A DNA stretch of 64,000 bases from Williamsia herbipolensis (GCF_000964005.1 NZ_JXYP01000014.1:124001-188000), one strand, 5' to 3'; positions 16,412 to 26,256 are shown, numbered from the stretch's first letter. Notes: generated from the sequence alone by a model not told the origin. Made by a program: numbers and translations.

Positions 16412-17772
16412 AACCTGTGTTCGGGGGGTGTGGCGAAGCCGACCACGATCCCCCCGGACGGCAGTGGGGTGGCGTCCGGATGTCGGAACCCGTCGAGTCC
16501 CGCGACGACGAACCGGCGCTGTGCCGCGAGCTCCAGAGCCCTCGCCTCGACCGTCGGCGACACGGTGAGCACGGCGTGCAACCCGGCCGACATCCCCGAC
16601 ACCTCCACCCCGCGGGCCTGCATGGTGGCGGTGATGGCGTCTCGCCGCACCCGGTAGTGCGATCGGCTGCGCCGCACGTGGCGGTCGTAGGCACCCGATT
16701 CGATCATGTCGGCGAAGACCATCTGATCGACGATGCTGGCCGTCGCCTCGCGAAGCCCCTTGGCGCGCACCACGTCCGCCAGTATCCGGTCGGGCACCAC
16801 GATCCACCCGATGCGCACGGCCGGCGACAGCGACTTGCCGGCCGAACCGAGGTAGATCACGTCCTCGGGAGCCAGCCCCTGGATCGCGCCGACCGGGTCG
16901 CGGTCGTAGCGCAGCTCCCCGTCGTAGTCGTCCTCGACGATGAGGCCGCCACGCGTACGTGCCCAATCCACGAGGTGGGCCCGCCGGCGGGGGTCGAGTG
17001 CGTGACCGGTGGGGTACTGGTGACTCGGGGTGACGACCACGGCCGTCGCCGCCGATTCCGCGAGTCGGGAGACGTCGAGACCGCCGGCGTCGATCGCGAT
17101 CGGTGTGACCCGGGTGCCGCCGCGTTCGATGACCTCGCGGTGGAACGGCAGGCCATAGCTCTCGACGGCGACGGTGTCACCGAACACAGTGCGCGAGAGC
17201 AGTTCCAACGACTGTGAGACCGATGTGGTGAGCACGATGTGGTGTTCGTCGGTACGCACGCCCCGCACGCGGCCGAGGTATGCCGCCAACGCCTTTCGCG
17301 TCGCGAGATGGCCCTGCGGATCGCCCACCCCGAACGCGGAGTGAGGCGCCGCCTCCACAGCTCGGCGGGTGCTGCGGATCCAGTCGGCGCGGGGGAACAG
17401 TGCCGGCTGGGGCTGGCCGAGTCGGAAGTCGTACGCGGGGACCGCCGGCTGATCGGGGCGGGAGTACGGGGTGGTCGCGACGTGTGTCAGATCGGCGACG
17501 CGGGTGGCCGATCCGACCCGCGCGACCAACCACCCCTCCGCGATCAGCTCCTGGTAGACGCCGGCGACGGTTCCGCGGGCCATCTGCAGGTCAGCGGCGA
17601 GTGAGCGGTAGGGCGGCAGCGTGCTGCCCGGGACGAGACGTCCGTCGGTGATCGCCGCGCGCAGTGCGGCCGCCAGAGCGGTCCGTCGCCCCCGCGAACC
17701 GGGTGCGGACTCGACGTCGAGAATCAGGTCGGCACCCAGCCGTCCGGCCAGATCGGCCCACGAATTCGTCAT
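16297..17772 (-). CDS. MocR/PdxR-type transcriptional regulator (GntR-aminotransferase)
   Basis: A 491-residue MocR regulator. The N-terminal winged helix of the GntR class spans about residues 25-95 (LPPYRSLAADLQMARGTVAGVYQELIAEGWL). The rest is a fold-type I aminotransferase domain with VVVTPSHQYPTG, IVEDDYDGELRYDR and the PLP lysine in YLGSAGKSLSPAVRIGW. Such proteins sense PLP or PLP-amino acid adducts and usually regulate a divergent gene. Here the divergent neighbour is an AhpD-like gene. A -10 box TAGAGT (17781-17786) lies 8 nt before the ATG. The last 38 codons run antisense into the DAHP synthase gene. Confidence 0.9.
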   Translation of the reverse strand: MTNSWADLAGRLGADLILDVESAPGSRGRRTALAAALRAAITDGRLVPGSTLPPYRSLAADLQMARGTVAGVYQELIAEGWLVARVGSATRVADLTHVATTPYSRPDQPAVPAYDFRLGQPQPALFPRADWIRSTRRAVEAAPHSAFGVGDPQGHLATRKALAAYLGRVRGVRTDEHHIVLTTSVSQSLELLSRTVFGDTVAVESYGLPFHREVIERGGTRVTPIAIDAGGLDVSRLAESAATAVVVTPSHQYPTGHALDPRRRAHLVDWARTRGGLIVEDDYDGELRYDRDPVGAIQGLAPEDVIYLGSAGKSLSPAVRIGWIVVPDRILADVVRAKGLREATASIVDQMVFADMIESGAYDRHVRRSRSHYRVRRDAITATMQARGVEVSGMSAGLHAVLTVSPTVEARALELAAQRRFVVAGLDGFRHPDATPLPSGGIVVGFATPPEHRFQADIAALADLLATAADSDSITSTVVSKSMHLSVTDCP

Positions 17773-17780
17773 CGGATTGG

Positions 17781-17811
17781 ACTCTACTGCGTGTCAATCG
17801 GTCCCTAGCGT
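17781..17811. promoter_or_regulatory. Overlapping divergent leaderless promoters (MocR / AhpD-like)
   Basis: The whole intergenic space is 46 bp. The -10 box of the MocR gene is TAGAGT on the minus strand (17781-17786), and that of the AhpD-like gene is TAGCGT on the plus strand (17806-17811). Only 19 bp separate them, so each promoter occupies the other's -35 region. One MocR operator in between could repress both. Confidence 0.6.
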
Positions 17812-17818
17812 GGCTCGT

Positions 17819-18298
17819 ATGACCACAGAAACGCACCCTGCGCCCAGCCGGCGAGTGGCCATCCCGGCGACCAATCCCAGGGTCTACGACGCGCTCGTCG
17901 CCCTGCAGGCCGCGGCAGCGGACGGCGTCGACGCCGAACTCGGCGAACTGATCAAGATCCGGGCCTCGCAGTTGAACGGCTGTGCCTACTGCCTGCACAT
18001 GCACGTCTCCGACGCGACCGCCCTGGGCATGTCCGACAGCAAGCTGCACATGGTCGCCGTGTGGCGTGAGGCGCCGAACTTCTTCACGGTAAGGGAACAG
18101 GCGGTGCTCGAGTTCACCGAGGCCGTCACCCGCCTCGGCGACCGCGGGGTACCCGACGACGTCTACGCGCGCGCCGCCGAACACTTCGACACCCGCGCGA
18201 TGGGACAGCTGCTCGCCACCGTCATCATGATCAACGCGTGGAACCGGATCGCCGTCACGAGCCGCTATCCCGCAGGTGCCGACGAACGGCGGGCCTGA
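17819..18298 (+). CDS. AhpD-like carboxymuconolactone decarboxylase family protein
   Basis: A 159-residue helical protein of the AhpD/CMD family. The redox motif is NGCAYCLHMHVSDA, a CxxC followed by His three residues on, with the upstream acidic relay in LGELIKIRASQLN. This supports peroxidase or disulfide-relay activity rather than gamma-carboxymuconolactone decarboxylation. The C-terminal helix LLATVIMINAWNRIAV is typical. The ATG at 17819 follows a TAGCGT -10 box by 7 nt. It is divergent from a MocR regulator, which probably controls it. Its natural substrate cannot be deduced. Confidence 0.88.
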   Translation: MTTETHPAPSRRVAIPATNPRVYDALVALQAAAADGVDAELGELIKIRASQLNGCAYCLHMHVSDATALGMSDSKLHMVAVWREAPNFFTVREQAVLEFTEAVTRLGDRGVPDDVYARAAEHFDTRAMGQLLATVIMINAWNRIAVTSRYPAGADERRA

Positions 18299-18310
18299 CG
18301 ACGCCCCGGC

Positions 18311-19066
18311 TCAACCGACGGTGAACACCACGAGCCACACGGCGATGTAGTGCACGAGCGCAGCGATGACGGTGGCCGCGTGGAAGAACTCGTGGTGGCC
18401 GAAAGTGGACGGCCACGGGTCGGGCCACTGGATCGCGTACAGGACGGCACCGACGCTGTAGAAGAACCCACCGACCGCGAGGAGAACGACCACCGCGACC
18501 CCGGTGCGGTCGAGCAGCTGGGGGAGCACGGCGACGATGGTCCACCCCAGCAGCAGGTACAGCGGCACCCCGACCCAGCGAGGTGCGCGGGGCCACACCA
18601 TCTTCAGGGTGACCCCGGCGGCGGCACCCGACCACACGACGGCCAGGACGATCCACTTCGCCGGCGCGGTGAGACCCAGCACGCAGAACGGGGTGTAGCT
18701 GCCGGCGATGAAGATGAAGATCATCGAGTGGTCGGCGCGTTTCATCCAGACGCGGGCACGTGCGGTCGACCAGTTCACCCGGTGGTAGGTGGCGCTGACC
18801 CCGAACACGCCGCACACGGTGAGAGCGTAGAGGCCGCACGCCGCGGCGGCGACCGGGCCGACCAGCGCCCACGAGACCGAGACGAGCGTCGCGCCGGTGA
18901 CGATGGCGACGAACCCCGAGTAGAGGTGGATCCAGCCGCGCATCCGGGGCCTGAGGTCGGCGAGCACCGACAACTCGGCGACGTCGTGGGCGCGCGTACT
19001 CACTGGGATGTGCCCGGGGGATCGCCCTGCCGGAGGTCGATCCGTCGAGAACTGCTCGGTCACCAT
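18311..19066 (-). CDS. Hemolysin III / PAQR family membrane protein (Rv1085c-like)
   Basis: A 251-residue protein with seven predicted helices, matching the hemolysin III branch of the PAQR family. Conserved polar motifs are GVSATYHR, MKRADHSMIFIFIAGSYTPFC and FGHHEFFHAATVIAA. The Asp and His residues in these motifs form the buried metal site in the family. Possible roles are membrane lipid homeostasis or ceramidase-like hydrolysis; hemolytic activity is a historical label. The ATG at 19066 has GGAAGG about 8 nt ahead. The position matches Rv1085c next to the Rv1086 homologue. Confidence 0.9.
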   Translation of the reverse strand: MVTEQFSTDRPPAGRSPGHIPVSTRAHDVAELSVLADLRPRMRGWIHLYSGFVAIVTGATLVSVSWALVGPVAAAACGLYALTVCGVFGVSATYHRVNWSTARARVWMKRADHSMIFIFIAGSYTPFCVLGLTAPAKWIVLAVVWSGAAAGVTLKMVWPRAPRWVGVPLYLLLGWTIVAVLPQLLDRTGVAVVVLLAVGGFFYSVGAVLYAIQWPDPWPSTFGHHEFFHAATVIAALVHYIAVWLVVFTVG

Positions 19067-19220
19067 GGGTGCCGCCTTCCGTCGGAGTGATCGTACGGCG
19101 TGAAACCTACGGTAGCGTAGGTTCCTGGCTCGATGGTTCCGGTGACACGCAGGGAGGGCGAGTATTCTTCCGTTCCGTGAAGGCGATCCGTGATGACTCC
19201 GCCGCCGAGAGCCTGATGTC

Positions 19221-20003
19221 GTGAGACTGATCCCGACCGGTGTCCGCGGACCGATGTACCGGATCTACGAGAGCCGCCTCGTCCAGCTCATGGACGCCGA
19301 GCGACTGCCCCGGCACATCGCGATCATCTGTGACGGGAACCGGCGGTGGGCTCGCGAGGCGGGGTTCGAGGACGTCAGTCACGGCCACCGGGTCGGTGCC
19401 CAGAAGATCGCCGAGATGCTGCGCTGGTGCTCGGAACTCTCCATCGAGACCGTCACCATCTACCTGCTCTCCACCGAGAACCTCCAGCGCGCCTCCGACG
19501 AGCTCGAGGCGCTGATGGAGATCGTCCCCGACATCGTCGAGGAGATCGCGACCCCCGACGAGCAATGGCGGGTGCGGATCGTGGGCACCCTCGACCAATT
19601 GCCCGAACAGGTGGCCCGTCGGTTGAAGACCGCTCAGGAACGCACGATCGACCGCACCGGCATGCACGTCAACGTGGCCGTCGGGTACGGCGGTCGGCAG
19701 GAAATCGTCGACGCGGTGCGCTCGCTTCTGGCCGATCGGGTCGCCGAGGGTGCCGATGTGGACGATCTGGTGGCGGCGGTCAGCGTCGAGGCGATCGACG
19801 CCCACCTCTACACCAAGGGACAGGCCGACCCCGATCTGGTGATCCGGACCTCCGGGGAACAGCGACTCTCGGGATTTCTCCTGTGGCAGAGCGCGTATTC
19901 GGAGATCTGGTTCACCGATGCCTACTGGCCCGAGTTCCGCCGTGTGGATTTCCTTCGCGCACTGCGCGATTACGCTGCACGCAGCCGTCGCTTCGGGCGC
20001 TGA
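19221..20003 (+). CDS. Short-chain Z-isoprenyl diphosphate synthase (Rv1086-like)
   Basis: A 260-residue cis-prenyltransferase. The catalytic Asp is in IICDGNRRWAR (Asp38). Substrate-binding segments include HVNVAVGYGGRQEIVDAV and PDLVIRTSGEQRLSGFLLWQ. It matches Rv1086 closely along the whole length, including the N-terminal IPxxxxxPxYRxYE segment, which supports the GTG start at 19221. Rv1086 makes omega,E,Z-farnesyl diphosphate, the primer for decaprenyl phosphate used in cell-wall arabinogalactan synthesis. The same product is likely here. It converges on coaA with a 23-nt gap. Confidence 0.92.
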   Translation: MRLIPTGVRGPMYRIYESRLVQLMDAERLPRHIAIICDGNRRWAREAGFEDVSHGHRVGAQKIAEMLRWCSELSIETVTIYLLSTENLQRASDELEALMEIVPDIVEEIATPDEQWRVRIVGTLDQLPEQVARRLKTAQERTIDRTGMHVNVAVGYGGRQEIVDAVRSLLADRVAEGADVDDLVAAVSVEAIDAHLYTKGQADPDLVIRTSGEQRLSGFLLWQSAYSEIWFTDAYWPEFRRVDFLRALRDYAARSRRFGR

Positions 20004-20026
20004 ACCACACCCTGCACGCGTGCGAT

Positions 20027-20959
20027 CTAGATCTTTCTCAGCCGGACCCTGTTGATCGAGTGGTCGGCGTCCTTGCGCAGCACCAGCGTCGCGCGCGGTC
20101 GCGACGGGAGGATGTTCTGCACCAGGTTCGGCAGGTTGATGCCGTGCCAGAGGTCGTGCGCGGCCTGCGTGGCCGCGGCGTCGGAGAGCGACGAGTACGC
20201 GTGGAAGTGCGAGTTCGGGTCGGCGAAGGCGGTCGACCGCATCGCGAGGAAACGGTGCACGTACCAGTCCTCGATGTCCTCGATGCGGGCGTCGACGTAG
20301 ACCGAGAAGTCGAACAGGTCCGACACCATGAGCCGCTGCCCGGTCTGCAGGACGTTGAGGCCCTCGAGGATGAGGATGTCGGGTTGGCGTACGTGATGTC
20401 GCTCGCCGCGCACGATGTCGTAGGTGAGATGGGAGTACACCGGTGCGGCGGCGTCGGCGGCACCGGATTTGACCTCGGTGACGAATCGCAGCAGGGCGCG
20501 TCGATCGTAGGATTCCGGAAATCCCTTGCGGTGCATGATGCCCCGGCGCTCGAGCTCCTTGGTGGGGTAGAGGAAGCCGTCGGTGGTGACGAGATCGACG
20601 CGCGGGTGGGCGTCCCAGCGCGACAGCAGCGCCTGCAGCACGCGCGCGGTGGTCGACTTGCCCACGGCCACACTGCCGGCGACCCCGATCACGAACGGCA
20701 CCTGGCGTTCGGGCTGGCTCTCGCCGAGGAACGTCGACGTGGCGGCGAACAGGCGTTGCCGCGCGGCCACCTGCAGGTGGATCAGTCGCGACAGGGGCAG
20801 ATAGACGTCGGCGACCTCGGAGAGATCGATCTGCTCGCCGAGACCCCGGTGACCGCGGAGTTCCTCCTCGTTCATCGCCAACGGCACCGACTGACGCAGC
20901 TGCCGCCACTGGGCGCGGTCCAGCTCGATGTACGGGCTGGGTTCGGTCACGCGGGACAC
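20027..20959 (-). CDS. coaA: Pantothenate kinase, type I
   Basis: This 310-residue enzyme phosphorylates pantothenate, the first and regulated step of coenzyme A synthesis. The Walker A loop is [15 protein letters not shown]. Other conserved blocks are [36 protein letters not shown] and [13 protein letters not shown]. Start codon GTG at 20959 gives a protein beginning near [18 protein letters not shown], as in M. tuberculosis CoaA, with AGGGGT just ahead. A longer upstream reading is not family-like and would run into the divergent DUF885 gene. The position equals Rv1092c. Confidence 0.95.
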   Translation of the reverse strand: MSRVTEPSPYIELDRAQWRQLRQSVPLAMNEEELRGHRGLGEQIDLSEVADVYLPLSRLIHLQVAARQRLFAATSTFLGESQPERQVPFVIGVAGSVAVGKSTTARVLQALLSRWDAHPRVDLVTTDGFLYPTKELERRGIMHRKGFPESYDRRALLRFVTEVKSGAADAAAPVYSHLTYDIVRGERHHVRQPDILILEGLNVLQTGQRLMVSDLFDFSVYVDARIEDIEDWYVHRFLAMRSTAFADPNSHFHAYSSLSDAAATQAAHDLWHGINLPNLVQNILPSRPRATLVLRKDADHSINRVRLRKI

Positions 20960-21131
20960 GCCACCCCTGACCGCCGGACCCGCATCCCCGATCGCCGTGT
21001 GGTCGGCGATGTCGCCTGGCGAGGAGGCCTGGAGGGGAGTCGCTCGATCCCGAGTGCGCGCGGCATGGGGACAAGTGTCGCGAACGTGACGACGAACCGA
21101 CACCCCGGGGTGGCCCGGTAGCGTCGCCCGC

Positions 21132-22358
21132 ATGGATGACGCCACCGATTCCGAGTCGCTGATCACCGACTACCTGCGTGCGGGCCTGGCGTTCGACCGG
21201 CTCGAGGAGGGCTTCGTCGACGCCTACACCGGTGATCCGCAGCTGCGTGCGCAGTCGCAGCGCGACGCTGCCCCCGACCCCGCGGAACTCGCCCGTCGGG
21301 TGCGCGGGATGCGCGCCGATGTGGAGGCGTCGGATCTGCCCGCCGCCCGGCGCGACTTCGTCGCCTCGCACCTGCGCGCGATGGAGTGTTCGGCCCGACG
21401 GTTCGCCGGCGAGGAGATCGGGTTCGTCGAGGAGGTGTCGCACTATTTCGACGTCGACATCGCGATGGGCGACCCCGACACCTACCGGGCATCCCACAGT
21501 GCGCTCGACGAGGTGCTGGCCGGACGCGGCGATCTCGCCGAGCGCTACGCCGCGCACCGCTCCGCCGACGAGATCCCCGCCGACCGACTCGACGAGTGTG
21601 TGTCGGCGTTCAGTTCGGCTCTGCGCGAACGGGTCCGGGCCGATCACCCACTGCCCGACTCCGAGGTCGTCGAGTTCGAGGTGGTGGGCGACAAGCCGTG
21701 GTCGGGCTTCAACTACTACCTCGGTGACTACCGCTCGAAGGTCGCGATCAACTCCGATCTCACCCAGCACATGGCGTCGCTGCCGCACCTCATCGCCCAC
21801 GAGGCCTATCCGGGCCACCACACCGAGCACTGCCGCAAGGAGCAACTGCTCGTCGGGTCGGGGCAGCGCGAGCAGACGATCTTCCTGGTCAACACCCCGC
21901 AGTGCCTGATGGCCGAGGGCCTCGCCGACCACGCGCTGACCGCGACGATCGGTCCGGACTGGGGGCTGTGGGCGCAGGAGATCTACGCCGATCTCGGTCT
22001 GCGGTTCGACGGCGAGCGGGCCCAGCGCATCGCAACGGCCACCGGTGGCCTGCTCGGGGTCCGACAAGACGCGGTGCTGCTGCTGCACGACCGCGGTCGC
22101 GACAGCGACACCGTCGCGCAGTACCTGCAGACCTGGCTGCTCGCGTCGCCGGCCCGGGCGCGACAGATGCTGCGCTTCCTGTCCTCGCCGCTGTGGCGGG
22201 CCTACATCAGCACCTACGTCGAGGGCTATCGACTGCTGGCGCAATGGCTCGAGTACGGACCGGGTGCGACGTCGGTGGCCGCACGGTCGGCCCGCTTCGG
22301 TCGGTTGCTCGACGAGCCGCTGACCCCGGCGGCCCTGCGGACCGAATTGGCGCAATAG
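21132..22358 (+). CDS. DUF885-type putative zinc metallopeptidase
   Basis: A 408-residue mostly helical protein. The signature [12 protein letters not shown] (first His at residue 223) contains an HExxxxHH-like metal motif of the DUF885 family. A later Glu-containing helix ([13 protein letters not shown]) may give the third ligand. Related proteins are gluzincin-like peptidases of unknown substrate. There is no signal peptide, so it is cytoplasmic. A -10 box TAGCGT (21119-21124) lies 7 nt before the ATG, predicting a leaderless mRNA. It sits between coaA and glyA, where M. tuberculosis has no such gene. Confidence 0.8.
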   Translation: MDDATDSESLITDYLRAGLAFDRLEEGFVDAYTGDPQLRAQSQRDAAPDPAELARRVRGMRADVEASDLPAARRDFVASHLRAMECSARRFAGEEIGFVEEVSHYFDVDIAMGDPDTYRASHSALDEVLAGRGDLAERYAAHRSADEIPADRLDECVSAFSSALRERVRADHPLPDSEVVEFEVVGDKPWSGFNYYLGDYRSKVAINSDLTQHMASLPHLIAHEAYPGHHTEHCRKEQLLVGSGQREQTIFLVNTPQCLMAEGLADHALTATIGPDWGLWAQEIYADLGLRFDGERAQRIATATGGLLGVRQDAVLLLHDRGRDSDTVAQYLQTWLLASPARARQMLRFLSSPLWRAYISTYVEGYRLLAQWLEYGPGATSVAARSARFGRLLDEPLTPAALRTELAQ

Positions 22359-22367
22359 ACTGGGCGC

Positions 22368-23678
22368 ATGACCGCCCACGATGTGACCTCCGCGTCCCTG
22401 GCCGAACTCGACCCCGACGTCGCCGCGGCGATGAACGGCGAGCTCAGCCGTCAACGCGACACGCTCGAGATGATCGCGTCGGAGAACTTCGTGCCGCGTG
22501 CGGTGCTGCAGGCCCAAGGCAGTGTCCTGACCAACAAGTACGCCGAGGGATATCCGGGCCGTCGCTACTACGGCGGCTGCGAATACGTCGACGTCGTCGA
22601 GGACATCGCTCGCGACCGCGCGAAGTCGCTGTTCGGCGCCGAGTTCGCCAACGTGCAGCCCCATTCGGGTGCCTCGGCCAACGCCGCGGTGCTCATGGCG
22701 CTGATGGAGCCCGGCGAGAAGCTCCTCGGTCTCGACCTCGCCCACGGCGGCCACCTCACCCACGGGATGCGCCTGAACTTCTCGGGCAAGCTCTACGACA
22801 TCTCGACCTACGGCGTGAGCAAGGAGGACTTCCGCATCGACATGGACGAGGTCCGGTCGATCGCGGTGGAGAACAAGCCGAAGGTCATCGTCGCAGGATG
22901 GTCGGCCTACCCGCGGACCCTCGACTTCGAGGCGTTCCGCTCGATCGCCGAAGAGGTCGGCGCACTGCTCTGGGTCGACATGGCGCACTTCGCCGGACTC
23001 GTCGCCGCCGGTGTGCACCCGTCGCCCGTGCCCTACGCCGACGTGGTGTCGACCACCGTCCACAAGACCCTGGGTGGCCCCCGCTCGGGTCTGATCCTCG
23101 CCAAGAAGGAGTGGGCCAAGAAGCTCAACTCCGCGGTGTTCCCCGGCCAGCAGGGCGGGCCGCTCATGCACGCCGTGGCGGCCAAGGCGGTCACGTTCAA
23201 GATCGCCGCGACCGAGGAGTTCGCCGAGCGTCAGCGCCGCACCCTGGAGGGCGCGCGCATCCTCGCCGACCGACTCACCGGTGCCGACGTCGCCGGCGCG
23301 GGGGTGTCGGTGCTCACCGGTGGCACCGACGTCCACCTCGTGCTGGCCGATCTGCGCAACAGCGAACTCGACGGCCAGCAGGCCGAGGACTTGTTGCACC
23401 AGGTCGGGATCACCGTCAACCGCAACGCCGTGCCGTTCGATCCCCGCCCGCCGATGGTGACCTCCGGACTGCGGATCGGCACCCCGGCCCTGGCCACCCG
23501 CGGGTTCGGCACCGAGCAGTTCACCGAGGTCGCCGACATCATCGGCACCGCGCTCGCCGCGGGCACCGACGCCGACGTCACCGCGCTGCGCAGCCGCGTG
23601 TCGCAGCTGGCGCTGGACTTCCCGCTCTACGACGGACTCGAGGACTGGGGGATGCTCAGCACCCCTGCGCGCGTCTAG
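22368..23678 (+). CDS. glyA: Serine hydroxymethyltransferase
   Basis: This 436-residue PLP enzyme interconverts serine and glycine while charging tetrahydrofolate with a one-carbon unit. The PLP lysine is in [16 protein letters not shown] (Lys233). Other hallmarks are [25 protein letters not shown] and the [10 protein letters not shown] loop. The upstream stop codon TAG is the first part of TAGACT, a -10 box 6 nt before the ATG, so glyA likely has its own leaderless promoter. The order glyA, desA2-like gene, phoH2 is that of Rv1093-Rv1095. Confidence 0.97.
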   Translation: MTAHDVTSASLAELDPDVAAAMNGELSRQRDTLEMIASENFVPRAVLQAQGSVLTNKYAEGYPGRRYYGGCEYVDVVEDIARDRAKSLFGAEFANVQPHSGASANAAVLMALMEPGEKLLGLDLAHGGHLTHGMRLNFSGKLYDISTYGVSKEDFRIDMDEVRSIAVENKPKVIVAGWSAYPRTLDFEAFRSIAEEVGALLWVDMAHFAGLVAAGVHPSPVPYADVVSTTVHKTLGGPRSGLILAKKEWAKKLNSAVFPGQQGGPLMHAVAAKAVTFKIAATEEFAERQRRTLEGARILADRLTGADVAGAGVSVLTGGTDVHLVLADLRNSELDGQQAEDLLHQVGITVNRNAVPFDPRPPMVTSGLRIGTPALATRGFGTEQFTEVADIIGTALAAGTDADVTALRSRVSQLALDFPLYDGLEDWGMLSTPARV

Positions 23679-23728
23679 AGGACGGGGTTCGTTTCCCTCC
23701 CGCACGGGCAGTCACTATCCTGACCAGC

Positions 23729-24592
23729 GTGACTTCAATCGCCGACGACGAACTGATCATGGTCCTCGAGAAGGCGCTGCCTGAGATCGCCGAGGAACAC
23801 GAGAACAACTCGATCACGTGGAACCCGCACGACCTCGTGCCGTGGGACGAGGGCCGCAACTTCTCGTTCCTCGGGGGCGACGACTGGGAGCCCGGCGAGT
23901 CGACGATGTCCGACGAGGTCCGCGCGGCGGTGCTGGCTCTGCTGATGACCAAGGAGAACCTGCCGTCGTTCCACCGCGTCCTGGGGATCCACTTCCCGCC
24001 CTTCTCCGAATGGCGTGCGCTGGTCGGGCGTTGGACCGCCGAGGACAACCGCCACTCCATCGCGCTGCGTGACCACCTCGTGGTGACACGCCAGGTCGAT
24101 CCCGAGCGGGTCGAGGCGCTGCGACTGTCGCACGTCACGCACGGCTACCAGCAGAACCCCGAGTCGCGCACCATGTCGCCGGCGTACGTCCTCGCCACGA
24201 TGGCCGTCCACGAGAACCAGAGCGTCGCGTTCGCGAACCGTCTGGCCGAGAAGGTCGAGACCGAGAGTCTCGCCGGGATCCTGCGCAACGTGGCCAAGGA
24301 CGACGAGATCCAGGCGTCGACGTTCGCCGCGTTCCTCAACGCGACGCTCAACGCCCAGCCCGACGCCACCGTCATCGCGGTGGCCACCGCTCTCGACAAC
24401 GCCGTCCCGATCGGCGCCGACATCTCCGGCTTCGAGGCCGAGCAGGCCCTCATCGCCGACTACGGCGACGAGTCGGTTCTGGTCGGCGTCGCGAAGACCC
24501 TGGTCGAGCAGCTCGGTCTGCGTTCGCTCGACGGACTCTCCGACTCCGCCGAGGCGGCCCGTCAGAAGCTGCTCACCCGCGCGGACAGCTGA
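23729..24592 (+). CDS. desA2: DesA2-like acyl-ACP desaturase family protein with altered diiron ligands
   Basis: A 287-residue ferritin-like protein of the acyl-ACP desaturase family, at the Rv1094 (desA2) position. The helix pattern is clear: NFSFLGGDDW, LLMTKENLPSFH, WTAEDNRHSIALRDHLVVTR, VHENQSVAFANR and VAKDDEIQASTFAAF. The canonical two ExxH pairs are incomplete. The first reads Asp106-Asn-Arg-His109, and in the second the His is replaced by Ala196 (Glu193-Ile-Gln-Ala). A normal diiron centre is therefore doubtful. The GTG at 23729 follows TATCCT by 7 nt. It may be a binding or regulatory relative rather than an active desaturase. Confidence 0.85.
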   Translation: MTSIADDELIMVLEKALPEIAEEHENNSITWNPHDLVPWDEGRNFSFLGGDDWEPGESTMSDEVRAAVLALLMTKENLPSFHRVLGIHFPPFSEWRALVGRWTAEDNRHSIALRDHLVVTRQVDPERVEALRLSHVTHGYQQNPESRTMSPAYVLATMAVHENQSVAFANRLAEKVETESLAGILRNVAKDDEIQASTFAAFLNATLNAQPDATVIAVATALDNAVPIGADISGFEAEQALIADYGDESVLVGVAKTLVEQLGLRSLDGLSDSAEAARQKLLTRADS

Positions 24593-24606
24593 CGCCCGCG
24601 GGCGTC
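24591..24606. terminator. Short palindrome between convergent genes
   Basis: A 16-bp palindrome (GACGCC and GGCGTC around CGCG) begins inside the stop codon of the desA2-like gene, just before the convergent phoD stop. It may act as a weak bidirectional terminator. Confidence 0.4.
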
Positions 24607-24615
24607 GCGCTCCGG

Positions 24616-26256
24616 TCAGGCCGTCACGTCGGCGCGTGAACGACCGTCGGGGATGGTGACCGTCGCCCGACGGTGCAGCGTGGTCCGCGGGTCGGCGATC
24701 GAATCGGCGACCCGGAACTCCGCCTCCCACTGCGTCCGCGTGACGCGGTTGAGCACGTAGCCGCGCTGGGCGTTGCCGAACTGTACGTGGGGTGAGGCGG
24801 CCTTGAGCAGCTTGTCCGACGCGTCGCTGTCGGCGCCGTCCTTGCCCGAAGCGATCGATGTCCCCGCGAGTTCGATTCCCACCGTGGGGGATTCGCGGGT
24901 GTAGGTCGACCGCAGGTCGGAGACCACGTTGCGGTGGATGTCGCCGACGATGGACACCAGGTTGCGGACACCCCGCTGCCGCGCGCCGTCGAGGATGCGT
25001 GCCCGCGACGCCTCGTAGCCGCTCCAGCCGTCCATGCTCACCACACGGCGACCGTCGACCTGTCGCGCGAGGTCGGCGATGGTCGTCTGGTGGGCGAGCA
25101 CGTTCCACCGGCGCCCGCTGTTGCCCAGGCCGTCGAGGATCCACTTCTCCTGCCGCGCACCGGTGATGGTGCGGCGCGGGTCGGCGGTCTGTGCGTCCTG
25201 CGGGGAATCGTTGTCGCCGTTGACCTGGTCGCTGCGGTATTGGCGGGTGTCGAGGACAGAGAACCGCGCGAGATCACCGAAGTCGAAGCGTCGGTAGGCC
25301 TGCACGTCGGCACCGCGGGGGCGTTGGGCGGCACGTACCGGGGTGTTCTCCCACCAGGCCTTCATCGCGCCGGCGCGGCGGAGGAGGAACTCGGGGATCG
25401 GTGCGTTGTCCTCCGAGATCGGGCCCGCCCAGTTGTTCTCCACCTCGTGGTCGTCGAAGACGGTGATGAACGGACTGGCCCGATGTGCCTGCTGCAGTTG
25501 GGGATCGAGCTCGTACAGCGCGTAGCGGTCGCGGTAGTCGTCGAGCGCCATCATCTCTCGGGCACATGATTCGGGCAGGGCCACCGAGGTGCGGCGTCCG
25601 CTGCCGACGATGCCCTTCTCGTACACGTAGTCGCCGAGATGGAAGACGACATCGGGTGCCGCTGCGGCCATGTCGGCGAACGCGTTGAAGTATCCGTCAC
25701 CCCACGACTGGCACGACGCCCACGCGAACGTCAATGCCGCGAGCGGTGATCCGGGCGCCGGGGCGGTGCGTGTGCGACCGACGTCGGAGACGTGGCCGTC
25801 GGCGCGGAAGCGGTAGAAGTAGTCGCGCGCGGGGGCGAGTCCGCGTACGTCGACGTGCACGCTGTGACCGTCGGCCGCGGTCGCCAGCGCTACGCCCCGG
25901 CGCAGCACCGACCGCATCGCCTCGTCGCCGGCGAGTTCCCACTCTACGAGCACGGGTCGCTGTCCCATACCGCCGCCGCGGGCCAGGGGATCTGCGGCCA
26001 GTCGTGTCCACAGCACCACGCTGTCGGGAAGCGGATCACCCGACGCCACCCCCAGGGTGAAGAGGTGGTCGCCCCGTGAGGGGGACGGACCGATGGGTGC
26101 GGCGTCGGCGACGAGCCCTGGGGTGAAGGCCAGCGCGCCGGCGACACCGGTCCAGGTGAGGAAGCGACGCCGGGAGACCCCTGCGTGCAGGGTCTTGTCG
26201 GGGCCGACGGTGATGTTCGTGGCGTCGCGCGACGATGCGGAGAGACGGTTGCTCAT
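24616..26256 (-). CDS. phoD: Tat-exported PhoD-family alkaline phosphatase
   Basis: A 546-residue secreted phosphodiesterase/phosphatase. The twin-arginine signal SRRRFLTWTGVAGALAF is at about residues 28-45. A beta-sandwich N-terminal domain precedes a metallophosphoesterase core with ASCQSW, VVFHLGDYVYEKG, FITVFDDHEVENNW, SVLDTRQYRSD and VSIVGDIHRNVVSDL. These supply the Fe/Ca ligands of the PhoD fold. Export through Tat fits a metal-loaded enzyme that releases phosphate outside the cell. The ATG at 26256 puts the twin-Arg motif at a normal distance; a longer upstream frame is possible. The gene lies between the desA2-like and phoH2 genes, unlike M. tuberculosis. Confidence 0.93.
   Translation of the reverse strand: MSNRLSASSRDATNITVGPDKTLHAGVSRRRFLTWTGVAGALAFTPGLVADAAPIGPSPSRGDHLFTLGVASGDPLPDSVVLWTRLAADPLARGGGMGQRPVLVEWELAGDEAMRSVLRRGVALATAADGHSVHVDVRGLAPARDYFYRFRADGHVSDVGRTRTAPAPGSPLAALTFAWASCQSWGDGYFNAFADMAAAAPDVVFHLGDYVYEKGIVGSGRRTSVALPESCAREMMALDDYRDRYALYELDPQLQQAHRASPFITVFDDHEVENNWAGPISEDNAPIPEFLLRRAGAMKAWWENTPVRAAQRPRGADVQAYRRFDFGDLARFSVLDTRQYRSDQVNGDNDSPQDAQTADPRRTITGARQEKWILDGLGNSGRRWNVLAHQTTIADLARQVDGRRVVSMDGWSGYEASRARILDGARQRGVRNLVSIVGDIHRNVVSDLRSTYTRESPTVGIELAGTSIASGKDGADSDASDKLLKAASPHVQFGNAQRGYVLNRVTRTQWEAEFRVADSIADPRTTLHRRATVTIPDGRSRADVTA

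Noticed and set aside
19107-23705. A 1532-codon open frame on the minus strand across uppS-like, coaA, DUF885 and glyA genes
   Set aside because: It is antisense or out of frame to several clear genes, its translation is Arg/His/Gly-rich without any domain, and such frames arise by codon bias in high-GC DNA.
21902-24592. A continuous plus-strand frame that would fuse the end of DUF885/glyA antiphase sequence to the desA2-like gene
   Set aside because: Only the last 287 codons resemble a protein family; the rest is out of frame with DUF885 and glyA. The start at 23729 is supported by a -10 box.
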